From Ancylostoma caninum (lineage: Eukaryota > Nematoda > Chromadorea > Rhabditida > Ancylostomatidae): DNA of 64,000 nt. Below, piece after piece: positions 26,797-37,900 of this stretch. The first letter of the stretch is position 1, and each line of letters starts with the position of its first letter. The notes under the pieces were generated by a model that saw only the letters and a list, made by a program, of their open reading frames with translations, searched no databases and was not told the DNA's origin. Made by a program: the position numbers and the translations under genes. The DNA is taken from NCBI GenBank assembly GCA_037903475.1, contig JBAJFG010000280.1, positions 372,001 to 436,000 of the forward strand. The letters run 5' to 3'.

Positions 26797-26918
26797 TTAT
26801 TTTCCTCTCCCACCCTTCTTTTTCAAAATTCTTTCTGCCTCAACCATAGATTTCTGGCTCCGCTGTCTTTTTTGTTCCTCAGCCATGTTTATCCGCAGCC
26901 AGTTGTCCATGTTCGCCC
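26797..26918 (-). CDS. Orphan terminal coding exon, unknown gene
   Basis: The exon begins after a TTATTCCGCAG acceptor, has two bases of a split codon, then 39 codons and TAA at 26797. The peptide is strongly coding-like: MDNWLRINMAEEQKRQR at its start, then EAERILKKK and a GGRGK tail, rich in Glu, Lys, Arg and Gln and probably helical. I do not recognise the family. It may be the last exon of a minus-strand gene whose other exons lie to the right (26919-31000) and were not found. It could also be a 37-codon open frame starting at its own ATG. No AATAAA was found close downstream. Confidence 0.4.
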
Positions 26919-28255
26919 CTGCGGAATAAACAACCGGATGAATAATTCACGACCAACACATGAACAAACACACATTCACAGCTGTGTTCACTGATGCTCT
27001 GTGTTTATTTTGGACGAGTACCGGTGATTCCATCAATACAAACACAGAGAACAGTTTCCGGAGTGGTGGACTATTGCTCCTCAATTTTTACGACTATAGC
27101 ATATCTATATAAAAAAGTGGCTAATGTACAGTGATTTTAATACTTTTTATTACATGGTAATTCTGATTTATCTACAATAATTCTTCACGGAGAAAAAAGT
27201 GTATGAAGGCCGAATAAAAGTCGAACATGTCGCATGCTTCCCTTAATAACTTTGTAGGATTGATCGAAAAATGCGAATATTCGAAAAAAAAGCAGTGTCT
27301 CATACGTGCTCCTATGACATATGTATATTATGACTGAAGGTTTTTCTTGGCATATTTTACAATATTTTTACTGCTCGCTAGCATTCATACAAAAGATAAC
27401 AGGGACAATAGAATGTTGACCCCATCTACTCCCTATAATCGATGAAAAACTCCGAGTTACATCGTTAGGATTCCGTACCACATGGGCACAACAAGTTTTT
27501 GCATGCAGTGGCGAAGGTCGACGGCGCGGAAGTCGTAAATTGACTCCCCCTCAATTGCTGCCGCGGAGGTTCTGCTGAGACGATTTCGCGCTCATCCAGA
27601 GGACTCCGTCCTCATGATATTGTTACGGAATGTATTTCGCATTTTCTCTCTCTCTATTTTAGCATTCTATATTTCTTGATTATTCTTTTTCACACTTTAA
27701 CCCACTTAGCAGAAATCCATTACCCATTTCTAGGCTGTTTTGCCAGAATTTCCGCTATAGCCTTTCTCATCATTGACCTTTCGATATTCCTATCCTGAGC
27801 TACTATTCCTATCCCTGGACGAAACTAATCCGCCTGGAGCTTTTTCGCTACTTTGTTGATCCAGAATATTTTTCCACTAGAATTTCTTCAAATACCTCAG
27901 TAACCACGAAAATCTATCATATGTGCTATGACTCAAAGGCTGGGGAGTTTTAACTAACACGACAGCTATCCTTCCCAGAATGACAAGTGATTCGTTGCGG
28001 AAACATAGTTCCATGAGAAAAACCGCAGCCAACGTCCCACTGCAATAAAGAATAGATCCCATATGCTTGTTGTCGAAGCAATGAACAGTGCAACGATGGC
28101 ATCAGGGTCATGTTCATGTGGACATTTTCATCTCCAAGCATTTTTCTGGACCCTTTTTCTGTAAAGGATATTGGCCTACTGGTAGCAGAACCTGTCCTAC
28201 TGCACGCCCACATACATACAAATAACCATTACAGCTGGTTATTGTCTAATGCATA

Positions 28256-28860
28256 CAGCTGACGTCGATGGGTATGCGTTTTTCGAGGACTCGGAAGTAC
28301 GCCGCGCGACCGCGCCGCTTGCGCTGGAATCGCGGTCGTGATAGCGAACCGGGTTTCTCGACTGTTACTTAACGCATTCACCACCTTACGCTTTCGCCAT
28401 TGTGTGCCACGTGAGACATGGGCGCTCCGTTAAACACGTATTTGTGCCCAACCGGTCGTACACGCGGTCCCAGGCGTCACACCACGCGTGTCAACCGGTT
28501 GAGCACATTGTCGCAAGTGTGTTAAATTTGCTGATAGTTGACATCAAAAAGGAGGAAAAACTGTCGAGAAAATCCTGAGTTGTAGTCTGTTTCACCAGCG
28601 ACGATAGTTGAGTGATTGATATTCACTTTTTCTATAGGGGCCTAACAGCAGTCCAACAGCAACCGAATAGCAGCCGCACAGCAATTGAAATGACACCGCA
28701 AACCCTACCCATTTTAGCAATCCGAGCCTCAATGACATGAGGCTTCAATTCGGCGAATGCCTGAGGACTATACCATTATGGTGGCAATTCCAGCGCGTGC
28801 GACGCGGCCGCGTCGCCTGCATCCCGAATCCGCGGAAAACGCACCTCCGCTAACGGCCAG
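28256..28860. mobile_element. GC-rich Tc1/mariner-type MITE, copy 2, longer interior
   Basis: The left arm starts CAGCTGACGTCGATGGG after TA and includes GCGTTTTTCG and CGCGACCGCGCCGC. The right arm ends near 28860 with GACGCGGCCGCGTCGC and CGCGGAAAACGCA. At 605 bp it is more than twice the length of copies 1 and 3. The extra interior carries CCAACCGGT (about 28449) and CAACCGGTTGAGCACA (about 28490), suggesting internal insertion or a less deleted parent. Confidence 0.65.
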
Positions 28861-30016
28861 TTTAGCTTGATCGTGAATTTTCTGAGGAATTTGGTAAGAA
28901 GTAACGTGAACCCTAATCTCGTCAGAAAATATAAATTAAAATATCTAGCAATAGCGCCCCTCCTAGATAACCAGCTCACTGCTTCTTCCCATATTCGCTT
29001 TCTTATCAACCAAATTTCGCAAGCTAAGCGTTCCATCGTGCCTCGGGTCTTAGCGTTTTTAATGCTGGCGTCAGCTTATCAGGGACAGATGTTGGAGTTC
29101 CCGCCAAGCGGTCGTTCGAACAGATGAAGAGGAACCGGCCGTTTCGCAACTGGCGGACTCGGCGGCGCCAACCTTCGCCTGCCAGCGGGGCTGAGTCAGC
29201 CTCGTGGCCGACTCGCACTTCTCGCATGCTGCATTATAGAGTATGCAGTTGGCACTATATACGTCTCCAATCCATAGAATACTTGATTCCTGAATGGATT
29301 TCGTGCATTTTTAAAATATAAAGGCGTAATTAACGCCAATCAATCTTCTTGATCTTTTTTCTCCTTTGGACTTGCGGCGTGAACTCGCATCTTGATGGAT
29401 GAGCCATTTGTTTGCATTGGTGAGTACGCTGCTATTTTTTCCTCTTACTCCAAGTCCAAGAAATTGCGCAAAAATGTACAGAATCTAATAGAATCGCATG
29501 TAAACGTGATAAATGCTTTTTCTTTCTTCTAAATGTTGTTCTGGAAACTTCTTTGCGAACAAACCAGTTGATTCACTGTTGTGTATCGCCGCCTTGGTGC
29601 TAGAACCGCAATAGAGCCTTCCACTTCCAAGAATTTTCGAACACTACTTAGCAAGATCTCCTAGCAGAACGTGCGGTTTTGAGAACCATAGCAATCCCTC
29701 TTCATTTCCAATCTCTTCGTCTTTTTTATTGTCTCATTTCTTGTTCACTCTGTACTTTTCATATTTTCTTCCTACTATGTTCATTTCTTCGTTCTACATA
29801 GTATTTACTTGCTGACAAGTTTTTTTTGAGAAACTTGCCGACTACTTGCCATAGCACTCACATTAGTGGTCTGTACATGCATCACTGCGTACTTATTTCT
29901 ACTTACCCTTAAGTCTCTCTATGTACCACGTTACCGATTAGTGCCTTTTCATAAACGTGTTATTTGTGACCACACTTTTGGTGCAATAAATAAATAAAAT
30001 TTGTTTCGGCTCTTCC

Positions 30017-30190
30017 TTGTCGACAAGTTGTCGGGAGTAAAGGTTGCTGACAACTTGTTTTTAGATAGCATGATGGCATCAAACTTTTCGGCAACGGTTC
30101 GCTAGTTAGAAGTTGTTTGCAAGTCGTTTTGGTGCAAAGGTGGGCCGACAACTTGTTTTTGGGCTCCTGAGCTAAACAAGAGAACCTTTG
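30017..30190 (+). repeat. GACAACTTG-type dispersed repeat, copy 1
   Basis: Two internal units contain GCTGACAACTTG or GCCGACAACTTG preceded by a TTTTGGTGCAAAGG-like stretch. Related sequence lies at 48550-48625, with GGGGTTCTGAG corresponding to GGGCTCCTGAG here. Confidence 0.55.
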
Positions 30191-30261
30191 AATCGCTGCA
30201 GTATTCAAATTCCAATATTAATAATGCTTTTTTAAGCGTTGTGGGTGTTCTGAATTATAAT

Positions 30262-30490
30262 TAGGACCGAATAAAAATGGAATAACCCAATTCATTCGAT
30301 TATTCATGCAGGACTAGCTCCGAAAAATTCAAAAGCTCAAAACAGAGAGGGACCTAAATGCCTGCTTGTCATTCCTAGGGAATGGTATTTCTTCCTCTTT
30401 TCCAAACATTCGAACTATAGACTTGTTCAAAATCGGATCTTCGAATTTCGGATAAATCGATAGCTATTTAACGCATCGTTCTGTTCTAAG
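30262..30490 (+). repeat. Dispersed repeat family B, copy 3
   Basis: It starts TAGGACCGAATAAAAATGGAA and carries ACTAGCTCCGAAAAATTCAA, GAGGGACCTAAATGCCTGC, and GGATAAATCGATAGCTATTT at its end, in the same order as copies 1 and 2. Confidence 0.75.
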
Positions 30491-31908
30491 TATATTCCGA
30501 AATCGCACGCATGTTCATACGAACGCTTGTTACAGTTGACCTTTGGCCTTTTTATCGAGACGAACCCTGGCGCATTCTTCGGGTTCTCCTTCAATCTATT
30601 AATGGAGAGGGGACCCTGCTTCATTATTGCGTTAAATCCCTACTTTTTATTCCATAATCTTGTCTCAAAACAGTCCCAATCCCTCGAACCGTTAGTGTCC
30701 TCCTCAATGCCCTCAAATTATGCCCCTTCGCTTTTCGTTTCCGGCTCATTACTTCCAGATTTCTCGCCTACGCGCTCATCTCTGCTCCCACTCCATTTAT
30801 TGACCCGACTGCACGCACTTTGGACTTCAGGATCCTTTGACACCATCCTGGCCGCTGCTCCATCATCGAATCCGTTGACCGCCGTCACAGCGGTGGTCGG
30901 CTGCGCTTTTTCCGCACGTACGTGCGTCGGGAGTTGCTCCAGCTCCCCGGCCACGCCTCCTCATTCTCGTCTCGTCTTTTGTTTTCTATCGTTACTGGTC
31001 TTCTCGCATCCATATGCAAATCAATATGTTCCGTGCACTAATTCAAAGCACACGGTGTCATTCTATACCTATTCGTTAAATTGGCGTCGATTGAGTGGGT
31101 CCTGGAAGAGCTCTGGACACCATCGATTTGAAGGACTTCTTAAAAATTTCGAGAAATTTCGATTTTTCTGTGCTAATTCAAACCTTCGAGTATTCTAGTT
31201 CAAAAGAATTCTGCAGCAGTTCCCTTATCTCTGCTAATATCTCCGTGGCACATTCCGCGCCGGAGAACTTTATAGCCCGCTTCTGACTCCCCCTTCCAAG
31301 GGCAATCATCCTCAAAATCCTGCAATAACCCAGAATTACTGCTCCAGTTCATTATCGCCCCTGGAATCCGATCTCTCGTGGTCCTTCCGGCCTCAATCAT
31401 GTATTGTTTGACGATTAGTTTAGTCAGCTGTGGTGTCGGCTGGCTAATGCAGCAAGGGCGAGAGGTTCCCCCGATTTAGCGCCTGGATTATTGACTGAGA
31501 TTCGCCCCCACATTTGGCGTCTTTATCTCCGTGACATGGTGCCCTTGAAATGCTACAATTTCACTGGACAGCCATATGTGGGACGAGCGTCGTTCTGCGG
31601 ACAAACGGAGCTTTTTCTTCTGGTATTTCCGTCTGATTCCTACGTTTTATGACCTAATGGGGCGTTATTCAAACACTCCCATCTGGTGCCTGCGTTTTAT
31701 GGATGATACATCGGTCAAATGACCTGCATAGTTCCTTTTTTAGACTAAAATTTTCTATGTTACTCTTTTCCCCACTCATTCATTCATTCATTTTTGGCTC
31801 AACCATGTTGTCTTCCTCGATCATATTTTCCATTTCAACTTGTACTAGATCGTTGTCTCTTCTCTCTCTTGTGTTTTTTTTTCAACTTCTCTAAGCCATA
31901 CCTTCCAG

Positions 31909-34900
31909 ATGGCCGAAAAACCTCAGCCGGAGTTCAAGTGGGACCAAAACGATGTGAAAAAAAGGTTAGCCGTCTGTTTATTGCTATTGAATGTCCTCGT
32001 TTTCCCACGAGGCATGTCAACGACAAGTCGTTAACAGTGTCAACGACTTATATTCAAGGAGAATTATAGGGTTATTGATGGTTGAAAAGAATTCGTTCAC
32101 AAAGACAAATATATATGGTTTGACACGTACATTTATGCTTTTTCTCAGGCCTTTTTTTTTTACCCATTCTTCGCATTTATTTTGGATTCTGCGTTTTCTT
32201 CACCGTTTTGCGCAAATATAATCTGTTAGCACAGAGCGCACCGATGGAATGACTTTGTGTGCAGTTACGACCTCAGCACGGTATCAGCCAACTGATCTAA
32301 TTTTTACGTTTTTTTTTTGGCAAATTTTGATGTATGTGGTGTGATTCCTTCCATTTTGATGTTCCCCTTATGCCAATGAGTCAATGCGGTCGTAATTGCA
32401 GACAAAATCATTCCATCGGCCCTCTTTGAGCTAACAGGCTACTAATGTTTTGGTACTAGTCATGGAGTAAATATGAACTTTTTTTACTCGCTTGAAGACA
32501 TTATTTATGATTACCGATGCTCAGGGTGCATCCAGGAAATGGGAAAGTGTGCACAAGCAGGCCAAAAAGCGACTGTCTACGGTTAATTATAAAATTGGAT
32601 AGTTAATTTCTACTACTAAATATTATATTACTTATGATATCTTTTTGAGAAAGACGTTGTAGATGCTTTTTGATCAACTCCATTGGATAGAACTGCCGAA
32701 CAAGGCCACTACAATACAGTGAGCGTCGATGGTCTCGCGTTTTTCGCGGACTTTTGGGTGCACGCGTCACGACAGCGCCGCTCGCCCTGAAATCCTCGCC
32801 GCGACAGCAAACTATGGGATTTTCTTGATAGTTAACTAGTTTCCGTGGTGGTCATGAACAAATGATGATTAATTACCGAGAAAACACTGATTTGCCACTA
32901 CGGCAGCGATTTCAGCGTGAGCGGCGCGGCTGCGTCGCGTGCTTCTCAAGTCTACGAAAAACGCAGTCCCTTGACATACACCGTACATAAGAGCTACCTA
33001 TGTGTATCAGCGCAGGCCTCAGCCCCTTCCCTCCCCCCCCCCTCCTGCAATGCTCTGATAATTTTTAGAAGTAAATTTCAAAACCTGTTGATATAATATG
33101 TGTAAGTTTGCGCTTCATTCGTAGTTTCCACTTTTTTTCTTAATTTTTCATTATCATTCACATGATTTTGCATCTAGAATCAATTTTTTATCAGTCCTCA
33201 ACCAATTAACTTTTAAAACAGTCCCCGTCATTTTTTTTCGTAGGAGACCTCACTTTTTCTCACACGCATTCGTCCTCCACTCCCCCTCCGCCCCGCCGTC
33301 TCCGCCTAGGAGCGTCGCAGATATCGAGTTTGCCAGCTGTCTCTTTTATACATATCTTTACCACTCCAAAAACAAAATCCTCTCCAATAAATCTGGATGT
33401 TTGTGCGGTCCTGGAGGATTACCAATCCGTGGTCTTTGTTGCACCGACCGTGGCCACCCGCAGCAGAACAAAACGTGCACTTTAGGGAGTGGCGCAGCGA
33501 TTAAATTAGTTTCTGAATTTCGAAACGACCAGTTGAAAAGTGCATTTCAATCGCTGCTAATATTCCTTTCCACGGTTCAGGATGCTCGCATAAATTCAAC
33601 TACTGGATCGAGAAAAAGTATTGACTGTGTCGGGAATAGCCATAGACTTCAGTGGTGCAGCCCCGCTCGTCGCGCGCCGTCATCTGCATCTTCGCTCTCT
33701 GGTTGTCTGCGCATCCGCGCTTTCCATTCACATATCACCGTTCTCATTCTGGAACAAATACTTGGTGTAACGCAACGGGGTGTTCAGCAGTCGTATTTAC
33801 CGTTGGGTTTACCCATCGTTATCATGCTTACCTTCAAGGTTTACCCCTTTTTAGTCATCCGACAAGACTTCTACCCCCAGTTCATGGTGTAAAGCCGAGG
33901 TAAACGCATCTCTTTGTAGTCATCAGGTAGATTCTACTACTGTAGACTAAGTGTCGCATGTATCATTGAGATTACCCACCGTAAACATGTCGACGACCGT
34001 GTTAGCGATGCGTAAACTTGAAGGGTGTTAACATGTCTACCCTGGGTAATCTCAATGATGCATGCGGCCATAGATTCGTGTTCCGCAGTTTATGAAGCGA
34101 TGGATCAAGCTCCATTTGAACGTAAATGCGAGGTAAACCTAACCCATGTGTTACGAATGCCATTATTGGACGACTGAAGTTTTCTGTATGCATCAGTGGT
34201 TGCGAAAGCTTTTCTAGGTGCCGGGACGGGCGATTTTTTGTGGCACCTTTAAAACAAGGAGGGCTTTGGCGGTATCGTATAGAGAACATCCATCATGGAA
34301 ACGAACATCTAAAAATAAAGCGCACTTTACTTCATCGTTGCAAGCTAACAGTGTAATGTTTCGCAAGAATCATACAGAGAGAGGAAGATAGCGCACATGA
34401 TGGGTTGCGAAGGATTTTCTGGAAAATATTGGGATGATTGAATGGAACATAGAAGTTCAGTTCTTGCAATACTTTACAGAATCTATTTATTTATTTATTC
34501 TGTGAACTCGCAGGTGCGCTAATAAAAAAAAAGAAGATTGGGAAATTACAAGAGAAAGCTGGAGAATACAATATGAGACATGATCTTCTAATTGTTTGAT
34601 AATGTTATTATGATATTTGATATTTGAGGTAAGATCTTCCAATCCAAGAATTGATGTGTTTTTTTCTGATTTTGAAAGGGATTATTTATTTGTTTATTTA
34701 TTTATTTATTTACGCTGTATAAGACAGACGTTATAAAACAATGACACAACTGCGATAACATCTACGCAATGTGGTTCAGGATACTTCATTACTACAATAC
34801 ATGAAAACTGGATAAAACATGGAAGAAGCCCAATAAAATATCTTATGAGCTAAGTATAGAAGCTTTGGCCATGCGTTTGAAGGATACAAAAGATGTGGGA

Positions 34901-37900
34901 GGGTTCTAGCCTTACTCCATTTAAGATATCTCAGGCCTGCTCTAACCGTAAAGGAGGTGGCTCTTAGTGAAGTTTCAGGCGATCCAATAAAAAGTTTGTC
35001 CTTGGGATGTGCGGGAGTTTCTGAATATCGCATCTTAATTCCATTTTTGTCCCTCTTTCCTTTTTTTATGTGAATGTTCATCCGTCAATTTCTGTCTCCA
35101 GTACAGTGCTGAAGCCTTCTCTCCTTTATTGTTGTTCATAACAGCATGTATCATGAAAGAAAACCTCCTCAGCCCATTTGTCCTTGGAAATAATGGATAA
35201 TTCATCATTTGTCCATGCGTTCACAGCATCGTACAATGATGTTTCGTTCGGAAAGAGCAAAAATCCTCTCTAGTCCAACACATTACAAGTAAGGGTTTAG
35301 CTTGAATCCTCAACATTTTTAAAATAATTGGTAATCTTCATTATTGGCACCACACAACTACAACTTCCGATAGCATCCTTTTTTTCAGTTGCGTGACTTT
35401 TAATTCTGAAATGCGTTGTTAAAATGTAATTATGTAGACCCTCTCGGTTTGAGAAGCTTGTTGTTTTAAATTTGTCTATCGTCTCATCTTGAAAAATCTA
35501 GTCGACTACAATTCCAAAGTACGTAGTCAAGCGCTTCTTTTTATAGCTGGTTTGCCAAATTTTTTATTTTCTTTAGTCTCGACCACGGCTAATGTTTTGA
35601 CTATTGATAGCCATTGAATTAAATTTCATATTCCATTATGTTTTATTTTATTTTATTCCTTCTAAACTTCTACAATTTCATCCACTTTCAATGCATGCAA
35701 CTTCATCGGTCTTTTTTTTTTGTTAGCGCAAGTTGTGCACATTTTTTCTACTCCTTTTTCCCAGCTACACATATCCCATTACTATATATGTATATTAGGT
35801 CCCTTTTTAAAATTGAAAAATGAGCCGTTCGTCCTTTCCTAGCGAATACCGCTGCCTAGGCTGGAACGGCCAATTTTTCTGGAATTTTTAATCGATGCCT
35901 CGGGTTGTTTGTTTTTCACAACGGCAATTTGGCGCAGATGAGGGAGCATTCATCCTTCGCGAGAACGAATTCGCCGAATAAAAAGCTGACAGAACGCTGC
36001 TTTTTGCAGCATATCAAAAGGATTTACATCCTTTTTAATGTAGTGAGTTGGCGCATAGACGACCATTGTCCAGTTGATGCTGAAAAATTTATGAAGTAGC
36101 AAAATTATGGGTGGGAAAAACTACAGCATGGAAGTTTCAGCGAAATCGACCAATTTCAGCCAAAGCCTGTCCGAAAATTTTCACATATTTCTACTAGGGG
36201 AGAAAACTAGTAGGAATTTTTTAAAAAGGGGTGTGGCCTAATGGGTATTAAAGCATATTTCCTCAGCTGTTCTGCTAGGGGTAGCAAAGGCCAACATGAG
36301 TGCTGTTGCTCCAGCCGTGTCTTGATTCGGTAAAGGCACTTCTTTCCGTATTTCCTATGCTGGCAGTCCTTTGGATGGCCTTGTCACCTTCACTTCACGA
36401 TTGAATGCGGGAAAGAGCTTAGAAAAGTCATCCGAGTCGAATATGGGTTAGAGACCAGTTCTCACTCAGCCATTTGCTGTCATAGGTTCCTTGCTGCCCT
36501 CCAACTTTGCTGAATTTGACCGCACTGTTCAGAAAAGTGAATCACTTCTCACCATGTTCTTTCGATGACTGAGTTCGTTTTTGAAGAGTATTCATGAATT
36601 CTCCAGAAGGCTTGCTATTCATCTTCGCAGCAGTGCCAGTCTTAGGGAGCGAGAAAGATCGGCAAAATTTCCAAAACTACTCTACAAAATCAAAAAAGAA
36701 ATCTTTCATCCAAAATTCTATAAATTTCATTTATATTTTCTGCTTTGTTATTAGTTTTCAGTTGTTTATTTGTGGATGTTCCTATTCATTCTGGCAGTAA
36801 AAGGACAGTGGTGCTGAACTCCCACATGGTCTCTGACCAAGTGTTCCAAAAAAAACTCGGCTAAAACCTGTTTTCAACGCGGATTGGCGCTTTTCCGTTG
36901 TTTTCATTGAAATGCGCGAATCGATATGTGCTAATTCTGGGAGCAGTGGTCGGGATGCTCAGACCACTGACGTTACGAGGAATTCACTGAGAATTGACAC
37001 GGGTACATCCACAACTCGACTGCGACAATAGTTCCTTATTAGATTCGCCTTTTAACTTGATACGTTAATTTTGCTAAAAACCCAAATAATGAGACCCTGA
37101 GAGAATATTTTCATCGCAACGAACCACCCTGTCAAAATCTCACGTAAAAAGAAAGAATAGGTGGCCACCACATCTCCCATGAGGCCGCCATGCAGACAGC
37201 TGTCAACATTTTAAATGATTTGTCGCCAGATGTGCCCTTTCCTGCCGCTCTAAGATTGGGACTCTTGAGACACAAGCCATAGGAGGCATATTGGATGGAC
37301 AACTACTTATAATATTTTTGAAAAAAAATGAAAAGGATGTTAGCATTTTAGCACCTCTCAGTTTAGATGGGAACAACATAAATTTGCAGATGGGAAGCCT
37401 TCACGAAGTTTGGCGCAGCCACGGCCACCGAAATGACTGGCAAGAACTTCGACAAGTGGCTGAAAGACGCAGGAGTGCTGGACTCGAAGAACATCACCAC
37501 CACAATGACTGGAATAGCCTTCAGTAAAGTAGCAGGGTGAGCTCATCATGGGGTGCACTATTCACCTCAATAACTCTTCGTTGGATGTCTTTTTCTCGAT
37601 ACTATTTAATTAAATTTTCTAGCTAGATAATCTGTTTTTTTTTATTTGGTAGGCATTGATTTATTAGTTGCTCTGCTCCAGTCATTTGCTGTACAGGGGA
37701 CTTCAATTACGATCAGTATCCCCGCGGAATGGCGCGCCGCTCCACCCACGCGGCGCGGTGGCTGGTGGATGTTGTGGGCATTTTCAGCTTTTCTCCAGTT
37801 TCTGCGACAATATTACTCATTTGTGGCGCCGATTCAGTTCTAATATCTGAGTTTGAGAAAGATATGGTTTTGCAGTGTGTTTCCTACAAAGAGGCTTTTT

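Larger units (their letters stand above)
26919..31908. other. Interval without a recognisable gene, upstream of TPPP
   Basis: Holds a GC-rich MITE copy (28256-28860), family B copy 3 and a GACAACTTG-type repeat. A 223-codon plus-strand frame (30527-31198) and an overlapping 78-codon minus-strand frame (30718-30954) resemble nothing known to me. The last 400 bp are the likely TPPP promoter, but no defined box was seen. Confidence 0.5.

Noticed and set aside
30527..31198. Longest single open frame in the window (223 codons, plus strand)
   Set aside because: Composition is Ser/Leu/Phe-rich without any recognisable domain, it starts just after a repeat B copy, and a hydrophilic 78-codon frame overlaps it on the other strand. 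No splice or homology support.
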